Assembly (NCBI RefSeq): GCF_004348445.1
Contig: NZ_SMKV01000041.1
Span: 1-46,701, forward strand
Direction of reading: 5' to 3'
DNA length: 46,701 nucleotides
Source of the DNA: Saccharopolyspora aridisoli
GTDB taxonomy: Bacteria > Actinomycetota > Actinomycetes > Mycobacteriales > Pseudonocardiaceae
How positions within the stretch are numbered: the stretch's first letter is position 1; each line of letters starts with the position of its first letter. Made by a program: the position numbers and the translations under genes. Of this stretch, positions 17,742 through 27,302 are shown in pieces. Under the pieces are notes generated by a model, which saw only the letters and a program-made list of their open reading frames with translations, did not search any database and was not told the origin of the DNA.

Positions 17742-17944
17742 CACAACACCTCCCGCACCAAGCTTCGCAGTTCCCGAACCGGAGCGCCGGGTTTCCGCGG
17801 GAATCCGGGGTGACGTGGTGCGTCGGGCCGGGGAAGTGTTGGGCTTCGGGGAGTTGGTCGCGCAGGAGCGTTCTGGGGCGTGGGCGGTTTCGGTGCTGTG
17901 CTCACCGAATCCGGCTCGCTGGTCGGTGTCGGCGCCGGGTGCAT
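17741..17944 (-). CDS. Possible small proline-rich protein
   Basis: A 67-codon frame (MHPAPTPTSEPDSVST...) that fills the gap between the PfkB kinase stop and the GNAT start, ending in SLVREVL with its TGA sharing a base with the GNAT ATG. Very rich in Pro, Thr and Arg, with no recognised domain and no clear ribosome site. It may be untranslated leader; the only support is its position and coupling geometry. Confidence 0.22.
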   Translation of the reverse strand: MHPAPTPTSEPDSVSTAPKPPTPQNAPARPTPRSPTLPRPDAPRHPGFPRKPGAPVRELRSLVREVL

Positions 17945-17967
17945 CGTGGCAGCGGTCCTGCTCGCGA

Positions 17968-18888
17968 TCAGGCGCGGCCGGTGAGGAACTCGTCCAGCTC
18001 TCCCCGCTGCGGTGAGGTGGCCGGGCCTCGGTGCTGGACCGACAGCGCCGCGGCCGCGTTGGCGCGCAGCGCGGCGGTCGGCAGGTCCGCGCCTTCCAGG
18101 AGCATCGCGGCGAGGACACCGCAGTGGGTGTCGCCGGCCCCGTTGGTGTCCACCGGGGTGACCGGGAAGCCTGGGATGCGTTGCGTCGCACCGCCGACGG
18201 TGAGCAGGCAGCCCGACGGGCCGTCGCGCAGGACGACCGCGGCCGAACCGCCCAGCCGACCGGCCAACTTCCCGGCCGCGCCCTCGGAGTCGGGCCCGCC
18301 CGCGAGGACGCGGGCCTCCTCGGCGTTGCAGCTGAGCACGTCCACCCTCGGCAGGACCGCGTCGAGCACGTCGGCGGGGATGTCGGCGACCAGCGGGCAC
18401 GGATCGAGCAGCACCCGCGAACGAACCCCCGGCAGCCAGGCCAGCAGCGCTTCGCGGTTGGAGGGGTGCAGCAGGCTGTAGCCGCTGAGGTAGACGATGT
18501 CGGCCGCTTCGGTGCGCACCTGCGCCAGCTGCTCCGGCAGCAGCCGGCCCTCCGCGCCGACGCCGGTGACGAACGTGCGCTCACCACCGAGCTCCACCAG
18601 GGCCACGCAGATCCCGTTGTCCGAGTCGGGCTGCTGCGGCTGCGCGGCCTCGATCCCCTCGGCGCGCAGCGCTTCTCGCGCCTGATCGGCGAAGCGCCCG
18701 GTGCCGTGCGCGCCCGCGTAGACAACCTCCGCGCCCGATCGCGCGGCGGCGGCCATCACGTTGAACCCGCCGCCCGGCAGCAGTTCGGTGCTCTCGGCGA
18801 GCACGTCACCGCCCGTCGGCGGCAGCGACGGCACCCGCATCACCAAGTCCAGCACGACCTGGCCGGTGTGCACCAGGCGGCCGGTCAT
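17968..18888 (-). CDS. PfkB-family carbohydrate/nucleoside kinase (YegV-like)
   Basis: 306-residue ribokinase-fold kinase. N-terminal substrate region LLPGGGFNVMAAAARSGA matches the family's first signature, and DTNGAGDTHCGVLAAML holds the anion hole and catalytic Asp of the second. The start overlaps the permease stop by 4 nt (ATGA, 18885-18888), so translation is coupled. Together with the upstream permease, ADP-ribosylglycohydrolase and GntR gene it reproduces the gene content of E. coli yegTUVW. The likely substrate is a sugar or nucleoside released by the glycohydrolase; exact identity unknown. Confidence 0.88.
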   Translation of the reverse strand: MTGRLVHTGQVVLDLVMRVPSLPPTGGDVLAESTELLPGGGFNVMAAAARSGAEVVYAGAHGTGRFADQAREALRAEGIEAAQPQQPDSDNGICVALVELGGERTFVTGVGAEGRLLPEQLAQVRTEAADIVYLSGYSLLHPSNREALLAWLPGVRSRVLLDPCPLVADIPADVLDAVLPRVDVLSCNAEEARVLAGGPDSEGAAGKLAGRLGGSAAVVLRDGPSGCLLTVGGATQRIPGFPVTPVDTNGAGDTHCGVLAAMLLEGADLPTAALRANAAAALSVQHRGPATSPQRGELDEFLTGRA

Positions 18889-20309
18889 GTCGCGACCTTG
18901 CGGCTGCCGCCCAGCAGCGCGTAGACGCCGGCGGAGATCATGAAGGTGATCACCCAGCCCAGCCCGTTCTCACCCAGCCAGGTCTCGGCGAGCAGACCGG
19001 TGAAGAAGTCGTTGCTGCTGAACAGGTATCCGACCACGATGGCCAGCGCCCACGCGAAGAGCGCGCGCGGCTCGACCCCGCCCCGGTACCAGTAGGAGCT
19101 GGTGCTGCGCATGTCCATCAACCCGGCCGGGTCGTAGGTCTTGCGGTGCAGCATGTCGGTCAGGAACACGCCCAGCCACGCGGTGATCGGGATGGCCAGC
19201 AGGCTGATGAAGGTGACGAACGGGTCGTAGAAGCTGTCGGCCACGAGCATGAAGTAGATCGAGCCGAGGAACGTCACGACCACGTCCACGGCGACCGCGT
19301 AGACCCGCTTGATGTTGATGCCCATGGTTAGCGTCGACAGCCCCGCCGAGTACACCGACAGGTGGTTGGACAGGAGCAGTCCGCCGACCGCGGCGATCAG
19401 GTAGGGAACGGCCATCCAAGCGGGCAGCATCGCGCGGATCGCCGCCACCGGGTCGCCGGCCTCGGCCAGCGCCGGATCACCCGCGGAGAGCAGAGAACCC
19501 AGCGAGATCAGCAGGATCAGCGGGATGCCCGCGCCCACGGCGGCCGAGGCGACCAGCGAACCGGCCTTGACGGCGGGCGACTGGTACCGCGACATGTCCG
19601 CCGAGGCGTTCGCCCAGCCGATGCCGGTACCGGCGGCGATCGTGCCGATGCCCGCGATCACCACGCCGATCGGGGCTGGGGAGGCCGCGCCGACCGCGTG
19701 CCAGTCGATGGTGGCGACCAGGCTGATCGCGACCACGATGTTCAGCGCGCCGAAAACCCAGGTGGCCCAGCGCTGCACGGCCACCAGGACCTTGTGGCCG
19801 AGGCCGGAGACCACCATGGTCAGCAGCTCGAAAACCGCGATGCAGACGATGGTCAGCACCGGTGTCGCCTTGGCGTCACCTGCGGTGCCGAACAGGATCG
19901 CGCACAGCGACAGCAGCGCGAACGCGGCCGTGGTGGTGTTGACGGTTTCCCAGCCCAGGCGGGAGATCAGTGACACCACGGTCGGTCCGGCGTTGCCGTG
20001 CACGCCGAAGACCGCGCGGGAGAGCGTCAAACCCGGTGCGCCGCCGCGGCGTCCGGCGATCGAGACCACGCCGACGATCGCGAACGACCCGACCGAACCG
20101 ATGACCGCGACGATCGCCGCCTGCCAGAATGCCAGCCCCTCGGCGACGAGGGTCGCGCCCAGGGGTAAGCCCAGGATCGAGATGTTGGCGGCGAACCAGA
20201 CCCAGAACAGCTGCATCGGATGGCCGGTGCGCTCCTCCTCCGGGACCGGCTCGATCCCGCGCGTCTCCAGGGCGCTTCCCGCGTTCTCGGTCGTGGCCTC
20301 GCGGACCAT
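18885..20309 (-). CDS. NCS1-family nucleobase/nucleoside permease
   Basis: Integral membrane symporter of about 474 residues from ATG 20309, chosen for its strong GGAGGAG site 6 nt upstream (the frame itself is open further). About 12 hydrophobic segments. Motifs typical of purine-cytosine permeases: FWVWFAANISILGLPLGA in TM1, GLTLSRAVFGVHGN in the TM2-3 region, and ANASADMSRYQSP in TM6. WRYR-like WYRGGVEPRALFAWALA near the C-terminus also fits. Transports nucleobases or related bases with a cation. Gene order suggests it feeds the downstream kinase (4-nt overlap) and the ADP-ribosylglycohydrolase encoded 100 nt upstream. Confidence 0.9.
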   Translation of the reverse strand: MVREATTENAGSALETRGIEPVPEEERTGHPMQLFWVWFAANISILGLPLGATLVAEGLAFWQAAIVAVIGSVGSFAIVGVVSIAGRRGGAPGLTLSRAVFGVHGNAGPTVVSLISRLGWETVNTTTAAFALLSLCAILFGTAGDAKATPVLTIVCIAVFELLTMVVSGLGHKVLVAVQRWATWVFGALNIVVAISLVATIDWHAVGAASPAPIGVVIAGIGTIAAGTGIGWANASADMSRYQSPAVKAGSLVASAAVGAGIPLILLISLGSLLSAGDPALAEAGDPVAAIRAMLPAWMAVPYLIAAVGGLLLSNHLSVYSAGLSTLTMGINIKRVYAVAVDVVVTFLGSIYFMLVADSFYDPFVTFISLLAIPITAWLGVFLTDMLHRKTYDPAGLMDMRSTSSYWYRGGVEPRALFAWALAIVVGYLFSSNDFFTGLLAETWLGENGLGWVITFMISAGVYALLGGSRKVAT

Positions 20310-20409
20310 GCGATCTCCTCCAGCTGCCGAATTCCTTGTAACGTCCTCACCACAGAACCGCTGAGAACACGCGTCGGTGCGAGCTGAGTCCCACACCTCA
20401 GGGCAGGGG

Positions 20410-21417
20410 CTACGCCCGCACGCTGAACTGACTCCTCAGTTCGAGCAGACCGTCCACGACCGGTTCCAGGTCGAGCGCGTTGACCTCGCGCACCTTGGTG
20501 AGCAGGTCCACGGGGAAACCGGAAAGCCCGTGCTGCGCACCGAGCATCGCCCCGAGCACGGCGGCGATGGTGTCGGTGTCACCGCCGAGACCCGCGGCCG
20601 TGGTCAGTGCTTCGACCGGTGTGTCACCCAGCGCCTCGGCGATGGCGAAGGCGGCGACCACGGATTCCTGGACGGCGACGGACGTTCCGATGACCTTGGA
20701 AACAGCGTAGGACAGGGTGGTTCGGTCCATGCCCCGAACCCAGCGACGGGCCCACCGGATTCGGCAGGCGATGTCGCCGCCCGCGCACCACCAGCCCTTG
20801 CGGGCGCCGAGCGCGGCGGCGTGTTCGCCCTGATCGAGCGCGGTGGACAGGTCGGCGCCGTCGATGCCCGCCGACACGGCGGCGGCCACGGCGGAAGCAC
20901 CCGCGATGCCGACGTTGGTGTTGTGCGTGAGCTTGCTCGCCGCCGCGACCGCCTCCACCAGCCCGTCGAGCTCGGGGTGAGTGGCGATGGCGACCGGGGT
21001 GATGCGCATGGCCGCGCCGTTGGTGGTGCCGCCGCGACCGGCCTCCTCCGGATCGGTCCCGGATTCGAGCAGCTTCAGCGCGCGCTTGGTGGACGGCCCG
21101 AGCAGGTCCGCCAGTCCCCGCGCGACCATCCCGGCTTCCCAGTCCAGCAGCGCCTTTCCGAAGACCATCGGGTCGATCGTGCCGGAGCCGCCGATGAGCA
21201 GGTCGGCGACCAGCACCGCCTGCTCGGTGTCGTCGGTGATGGTGCCCGCGGGCAGGTTCGGCGAGATCGGCTGCTCGGCGACGGCGTCGCGCAGCGATCG
21301 GATGAAGCCGTAGTGGGTGACGATGTCCTCGCGGGACATCGATTGCGTCGGCATGCCCAGGGCATCGCCGATCGCCAGTCCGTAGAAAGCGCCGAGCGCG
21401 CGGTCGCGTGTGCTCAT
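20410..21417 (-). CDS. ADP-ribosylglycohydrolase family protein (YegU-like)
   Basis: 335 residues of the all-helical, Mg-dependent DraG/ARH fold. Metal-binding signatures are GTITDDTEQAVL (T-D-D near residue 60) and GLGGDTDTIAAVLGAM (D-x-D-T near 280); the N-terminal ALGAFYGLAIGDALGMPT is the standard opening. In small-molecule loci such as yegTUVW the family is thought to hydrolyse an N-glycosidic bond in a nucleoside-like compound rather than ADP-ribosyl protein. Its start overlaps the GntR stop by 4 nt (21414-21417), so it is coupled to its regulator. Confidence 0.9.
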   Translation of the reverse strand: MSTRDRALGAFYGLAIGDALGMPTQSMSREDIVTHYGFIRSLRDAVAEQPISPNLPAGTITDDTEQAVLVADLLIGGSGTIDPMVFGKALLDWEAGMVARGLADLLGPSTKRALKLLESGTDPEEAGRGGTTNGAAMRITPVAIATHPELDGLVEAVAAASKLTHNTNVGIAGASAVAAAVSAGIDGADLSTALDQGEHAAALGARKGWWCAGGDIACRIRWARRWVRGMDRTTLSYAVSKVIGTSVAVQESVVAAFAIAEALGDTPVEALTTAAGLGGDTDTIAAVLGAMLGAQHGLSGFPVDLLTKVREVNALDLEPVVDGLLELRSQFSVRA

Positions 21418-22130
21418 GGGCGGCCAAACGTCAGGTGGAACTGGAACCGGTTCGGGTCGAGCAGGCTGGTGACCTGCTCGACGAGCTGACCGTCGGCGGT
21501 GACGCTGGTGCGCACCGCCTGCAGGAACAGCTCGCCTTCGGGGCGTTCGAGCAGCGCGGCCATCCGGGCGGACAGGGCGCGGGTGCCGATGCGCTGGTCG
21601 CCGGCGCCGGCGACCAGCCCGGCCGAGAGCAGGGTGGCCGTTATGGAGCCTTCGAGCAGCCCCTTCTCGGGCAGCTCGCGCAGTTCGCCGATCGCCGGGA
21701 TCACAGAGGTCTCCACCGACACCGGCCCGACGGCCGGGTCCCGGCGCAAGCGGCGTATGGCGATGAACTCGTCGAGTTCGAAGCGCTCGGTGAGCTCGGC
21801 ATCGGTGGTGAGTTCGAGGCCCAGCAGTTCGGTGCTGATGTCGAACCCGGAGTCGGCGAACGCGGTGGCCCAGCCGACCGTCTGGTCGAGGGTGATGCCG
21901 TCGAAGGTGACGAAGGAGCCGACGCCGCTGCGGGTGGCGATGAGCTCCTGGCGCTGCAACTCCGACAGGGCGCTGCGCACGGTGCCGCGACTGACCTGGT
22001 ACTTCTCCGCGATCTGGTTCTCGCCCGGCAACTGCTCGCCGCGCGCGAGGCGCCCCGAGCGGATCTGCTCGGTGAGCTCGGCGATCAACCGGTCACGTTT
22101 CCCGAAGGGAACCTGTCCAGTCCTGTTCAT
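21414..22130 (-). CDS. GntR-family transcriptional regulator with UTRA domain (YegW-like)
   Basis: 238 residues. Winged helix at about 8-75: KRDRLIAELTEQIRSGRL, ARGEQLPGENQIAEKYQVSR and GTVRSALSELQRQELI are classic GntR/HutC elements. The rest is a UTRA effector-binding domain (EFIAIRRLRRDPAVGPVSVE and onward). First gene of the leftward operon, with its stop overlapping the glycohydrolase start. The ATG at 22130 lies inside a set of three 10-bp repeats, which suggests autoregulation. The only possible ribosome site (AGGA) touches the ATG, so translation may be weak or leaderless. The inducer is probably the transported compound or its phosphate. Confidence 0.92.
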   Translation of the reverse strand: MNRTGQVPFGKRDRLIAELTEQIRSGRLARGEQLPGENQIAEKYQVSRGTVRSALSELQRQELIATRSGVGSFVTFDGITLDQTVGWATAFADSGFDISTELLGLELTTDAELTERFELDEFIAIRRLRRDPAVGPVSVETSVIPAIGELRELPEKGLLEGSITATLLSAGLVAGAGDQRIGTRALSARMAALLERPEGELFLQAVRTSVTADGQLVEQVTSLLDPNRFQFHLTFGRP

Positions 22131-22141
22131 TCCTGTACAGT
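22112..22141. repeat. Three tandem 10-bp direct repeats over the GntR start, probable operator
   Basis: CCTGTCCAGT, CCTGTTCATT and CCTGTACAGT follow one another without a gap (22112-22121, 22122-22131, 22132-22141), sharing CCTGTnCA at exactly one helical turn spacing. The last contains the palindrome CTGTACAG (22133-22140). The first two units fall in codons 1-6 of the GntR gene. Binding here would block its own promoter or translation start. Confidence 0.6.
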
Positions 22142-22225
22142 AAGGCTGTCGCGTGGTAGGCACAACACATGACACGCTGACGGAGTAGTGGTCCCCTTTC
22201 GCGAATCCCGTTCCGCGAGTGCGGA

Positions 22226-22450
22226 TCAGCCGTCGGCTCGGGGGCACCAGCCCCACTTGGTGGAGCCGTAGCGCCGCCGCGTGTCCGGCGGCAGGTACTC
22301 GCCGTGCAGCGCCCAGCCGTCCTCCTGCCGTGACCAGTGCAGGATCGTCTCCTCCCACGGTCGGCACATCAACTGCCTGCGCTCCTCGGCTTCGCGGCAC
22401 ACATCCCAGGTGCGCACCACGCCCTTCCACAGGCTGCCAAGCTTCGACAC
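22226..22450 (-). CDS. Conserved hypothetical small protein
   Basis: 74 residues from GTG 22450 (VSKLGSLWKGVVRTWDVC...). Aromatic and charged, no signal peptide or membrane segment, ending RYGSTKWGWCPRADG. I recall similar small proteins in actinomycetes but know no function. The frame could begin at GTG 22492, but that codon lies inside the terminator hairpin at 22486-22523, so the internal start is preferred. Both starts have weak ribosome sites. Confidence 0.5.
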   Translation of the reverse strand: MSKLGSLWKGVVRTWDVCREAEERRQLMCRPWEETILHWSRQEDGWALHGEYLPPDTRRRYGSTKWGWCPRADG

Positions 22451-22485
22451 CTCTGCATGGTGCGCCCGCCCACCGACATGCGAAA

Positions 22486-22523
22486 GGGCCACGCCGGAGG
22501 AACTGGCCTCATCGGCGTGGCCC
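22486..22523 (-). terminator. Hairpin terminator downstream of acyl-CoA ligase
   Basis: GGGCCACGCCG (22486-22496) pairs perfectly with CGGCGTGGCCC (22513-22523) across a 16-nt loop. It begins 14 nt after the ligase stop (22538). No long U-tract follows, as is common in high-GC actinomycetes. Confidence 0.75.
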
Positions 22524-22537
22524 GTTCGAGCGATTCT

Positions 22538-24361
<1,824 letters not shown>

Positions 24362-24540
24362 GGCCGGAACGTAATCGAGGTCACGCACCTGCGCAATGAG
24401 GTTCGGACAAATCGGGAGGGGTCGGTCCGCATCTGTTACCGACGAGTTGCCTTCCAGGGCGAACTCGCAGGTGGTGATTCGATCGCACCGGAGGCGGACC
24501 CGGGTTCGGCGGGCCCGCCAGGTGCGGATCGGGTGGTGGA

Positions 24541-24798
24541 TCACGGAACGGCTCCCGCGTTCCCCGCCAGGAGGACGAGGGCGAGGACCGACAGCACGGT
24601 GAACACGGCGGCGGGCGGGCCGAGCACCGACCGGGCGATGGTCGCCAGCCCGGACATCGCCCGAGCCAGCACCACCGCTGCCGCGAACAACGCGACCAGG
24701 ATGCCGAACAGCATTCCTTGCAGGACGGAGGAAGCGGTGTCAGGGGTGACGACCGGTGGGTCGTTTGCCGCCAGCACCTCCGGGAGTATCGTGAACAT
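24541..24798 (-). CDS. Small membrane protein, unknown function
   Basis: 85 residues from ATG 24798, which has GGGAG five nt upstream. Two hydrophobic segments are seen, SSVLQGMLFGILVALFAAAVV (about 27-47) and AAVFTVLSVLALVLLAGNAG (about 63-82), separated by a short basic loop. No recognised family. The stop is 179 bp upstream of the acyl-CoA ligase start on the same strand, so co-transcription is possible. Confidence 0.6.
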   Translation of the reverse strand: MFTILPEVLAANDPPVVTPDTASSVLQGMLFGILVALFAAAVVLARAMSGLATIARSVLGPPAAVFTVLSVLALVLLAGNAGAVP

Positions 24799-24957
24799 GC
24801 GAGCTCCCTTCACGGGTGTTCCCCGTTGTGAGGGTTGTCGTGAGTGCGCGCAGCGCCCCCGGTCGTGGCCAAACGATTTCCGGGGGCGTTCGCATGTCCG
24901 GCCGACGATCCGTCGACCGCGTCTCCGGTGATCCGAGACGCCCAGCGCCCTCCCGCG

Positions 24958-24969
24958 GTGAAATTTCAC
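24958..24969. promoter_or_regulatory. Perfect 12-bp palindrome GTGAAATTTCAC
   Basis: Exact self-complementary site about 190 bp upstream of the first XRE gene; a half-site GTGAAAC recurs at about 24996-25002. Suitable for a dimeric HTH protein, possibly an XRE product itself. Confidence 0.4.
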
Positions 24970-25108
24970 TTCTTCGTCGAAGTTCTTCTCCGCCAGGTGA
25001 AACGCGACGACGTCAGTATGCGATCACCTCAACAGGCCGTCAATGTCCCTGTGGGGCAACGACTTGCCGTCATGCGCTCCAAGTGTCAGTATTTGCTGGT
25101 CTTCAGTG

Positions 25109-25128
25109 GTTCGGTGAAGTTCGGTGAA
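25109..25128 (+). repeat. Tandem direct repeat of GTTCGGTGAA
   Basis: Two exact 10-bp copies in a row, 31 nt before the first XRE start and inside its probable leader or promoter, followed at once by the near-palindrome GTTCCGAAC. Candidate regulatory site. Confidence 0.5.
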
Positions 25129-25159
25129 ATGTTCCGAACGGAGTGAAGGAGACGGCGCG

Positions 25160-26173
25160 ATGGCCCGTCCCAGGAACCAGTGCGGAAGCGCACGGCTCGG
25201 TTCGCGACTTCGCGAGCTGCGCGAATCCCGCGGCATGACGCAACTTCGACTGGGGCGGTCCCTCGGCGTCGCGGTGTCGAGCATCTCCTCCTGGGAAAGC
25301 GGGGCGAAACTGCCGCCGTTCACCCGGTTGGCCGATTACGCGACGTTCTTCGCCGCCGACGCCACCACCGGCGGTGTCCCGCCGGAGAACCAGCTCACCG
25401 GCGAACAGCGCGAAGAACGCCTGCGGCTCAAGCGGGAGCTCGATCGCCTGCGGACGACGCTGGACGAGGCGCGCGGTCCCGTGGGAGTCGAAGCGATCCG
25501 AGACTTCTGGCACTTCCCCGACGGGGGGCCGGTTCTCATCGTCACCGGCGGGCTCAGCGAGGAGCACTGGTCGCCGCTGGGCACCCCCAGCGAGCCGAAC
25601 TTCCTGTCGCTGGCCCGCTGCGCCGACCTCGACGCCGCGGTGGAGCTCTTCGGGACGGTGCGAGCCGCCAACCCTCGTTCGGAGGTGGAGATCCGGCTCG
25701 AGAACCTCGGCGACGACGACCTGCGCGCCCACCTGGTGTTCCTGGGCAGCGGCGCCGCCAACCCGTGGGTGGAGTGGCTGACCGCCGAGTGGCCGGTCCG
25801 GCAGGTCCCCGACGAGGACGTCCCCGACGGTTCCGTCTTCGAGATCGACGGCGAGCGCAGGCTCAAACCGGGCTTCCGCGGTGATCAGCTGGTCGAGGAC
25901 GTCGGACTGCTGGCCCGCATCCCGAACCCGAACAACATCCGCCGCACGCTGACCTTCTGCAGCGGTGTGTTCACCAGAGGTGGGTTCGGCGCGGTGCGCT
26001 GCCTGACCGATCCGCAGGCCAAGGACCGCAACCTCGCCTACCTCCACGACAACGTCGAGGACCTCGACCGCTTCGGGGTGCTGATGCGGGTTCCGGTGAT
26101 GCGGCACGTGACCGGCACACCCGACCTGCAGAACCCGGCGAACCGGCTCTACGAGTGGCGACCGAAGACCTGA
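25160..26173 (+). CDS. XRE-type HTH protein with uncharacterised C-terminal domain (copy 1)
   Basis: 337 residues from ATG 25160 with AAGGAG eight nt upstream. Residues 10-70 form a lambda-repressor-like helix-turn-helix (LRELRESRGMTQLRLGRSLG, then VAVSSISSWESGAKLPP). Residues 85-115 are a charged helix, probably coiled coil. From about 120 to the end is a larger domain with conserved islands: IRDFWHFPDGGPVLIVTG, NIRRTLTFCSGVFTRGG, FGAVRCLTDP and FGVLMRVPVMRH. The C-terminal domain may be a nucleotide- or ligand-binding or enzymatic module; I cannot name it. Sixteen nt before a paralogue in the same direction. Confidence 0.82.
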   Translation: MARPRNQCGSARLGSRLRELRESRGMTQLRLGRSLGVAVSSISSWESGAKLPPFTRLADYATFFAADATTGGVPPENQLTGEQREERLRLKRELDRLRTTLDEARGPVGVEAIRDFWHFPDGGPVLIVTGGLSEEHWSPLGTPSEPNFLSLARCADLDAAVELFGTVRAANPRSEVEIRLENLGDDDLRAHLVFLGSGAANPWVEWLTAEWPVRQVPDEDVPDGSVFEIDGERRLKPGFRGDQLVEDVGLLARIPNPNNIRRTLTFCSGVFTRGGFGAVRCLTDPQAKDRNLAYLHDNVEDLDRFGVLMRVPVMRHVTGTPDLQNPANRLYEWRPKT

Positions 26174-26189
26174 TCGCGAGGAGGCGGCG

Positions 26190-27224
26190 GTGGTGGGTGC
26201 ACAGCGGTCCGGTCTCGGCGCACGGTTGCGGGCACTGCGCCGAGGGCACGGCCTGACCCAGGGGAAGCTCGCGCGGGTGCTCGGCGTTGCGGTTTCCAGC
26301 GTCTCGCAGTGGGAAGGCGGGGTGAAGGTGCCGCCACCGCCCCGGCTCGGCGACTACGCGACCTTCTTCGCGGCCGAGAGCCCGGCGAGGAACGGGAAGC
26401 TCCCCCCACCGGCCTCGCTCACCGAGGAGGAGCGCCGGGTCCGCGCGAAGCTCAAGGAGGAGCTGGACGCGCTGCGGTCCCACGCGGAGGAGTTCACGTC
26501 GGCTCAGGGGCTCTCGGACTTCTGGAGGTTCCCGGACGGTGGTCCGGTGCGCATCCTCACCGGGCGCGTTCCCGCGCGGAACCTCTCGCCGCTGGCCTCG
26601 CCCGAGCGGCGCAACTACATCGGGATGTCCTCCTACGCCGACGGTGACTCGTTGATCGAGCTCTACGGGCACGTACGGGCGCTGAACCCCGCGTCTGACG
26701 TGCGGTTCGACATCGCGCGCCGCATCGACCCCCACGACCTGCAGGCGCACCTGGTGCTGCTGGGGAGCCCGGCGATGAACCCGATGCGGCGCCAGGTCCG
26801 CTTCGGCCTCCCGGTGCGCCAGGTCGAGGTCGACGACCTCGGGCACGGAGAGGTCTTCGAGGTCGCTGAGGAGTCCCGGCAGTACAGGCCGAGGCTGCAC
26901 GACGACCGGTTGATCGAGGACGTGGGCATGCTGGCGCGCTTCCCCAACCCCTACAACGTGCGGCGCAGCCTGACCTTGTGCAGCGGGGTGTTCACCCGCG
27001 GCGGGTTCGGCGCGGTCCGCTGCCTCACCGACCCCGAGCTGCGCGAGCGCAACCACGAGTGCCTCAGGCACCGGTTCGCCGACTCGGACAACTTCGGGGT
27101 GCTCATGCGGGTGCCCGTCGTCCGCAACGCCACCGCCACCCCGGACCTGAGCAACCCCGACACGTGGCTGCGGGCCTGGTCGCCGATCAAGAACGGAGAA
27201 TTCCTCCGCGGGTACCCGGGATGA
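26190..27224 (+). CDS. XRE-type HTH protein with uncharacterised C-terminal domain (copy 2)
   Basis: 344 residues from GTG 26190, with AGGAGG six nt upstream. Same architecture as the preceding gene: HTH at 8-68 (LRALRRGHGLTQGKLARVLG, VAVSSVSQWEGGVKVPP), charged helix (TEEERRVRAKLKEELDALR), then the large domain with SDFWRFPDGGPVRILTG, NVRRSLTLCSGVFTRGG, FGAVRCLTDP and FGVLMRVPVVRN. The two are diverged tandem duplicates, with clear identity in the islands and little between them. Close spacing implies one transcript. Confidence 0.82.
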   Translation: MVGAQRSGLGARLRALRRGHGLTQGKLARVLGVAVSSVSQWEGGVKVPPPPRLGDYATFFAAESPARNGKLPPPASLTEEERRVRAKLKEELDALRSHAEEFTSAQGLSDFWRFPDGGPVRILTGRVPARNLSPLASPERRNYIGMSSYADGDSLIELYGHVRALNPASDVRFDIARRIDPHDLQAHLVLLGSPAMNPMRRQVRFGLPVRQVEVDDLGHGEVFEVAEESRQYRPRLHDDRLIEDVGMLARFPNPYNVRRSLTLCSGVFTRGGFGAVRCLTDPELRERNHECLRHRFADSDNFGVLMRVPVVRNATATPDLSNPDTWLRAWSPIKNGEFLRGYPG

Positions 27225-27302
27225 CACTCCCGCGCTTCGGTGGGCGATGTGTCGGGGCTGCTGGTTACCGTCGTGGCAGAGCCCGGCACATGAGGAGAAG
27301 TC

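Larger units (their letters stand above)
24799..25159. other. Intergenic region upstream of tandem XRE genes
   Basis: 361 bp without a convincing gene. Short open frames run through it, but their codon bias and residues do not look coding. It contains the 12-bp palindrome GTGAAATTTCAC (24958-24969), the tandem repeat of GTTCGGTGAA (25109-25128) and GTTCCGAAC (25131-25139). It should hold the promoters of the small membrane protein (leftward) and the first XRE gene (rightward). Confidence 0.6.

Noticed and set aside
24844..25146. 100-codon plus-strand frame before the first XRE gene
   Set aside because: No ribosome site, no coding-like codon bias, and it contains the candidate regulatory repeats.
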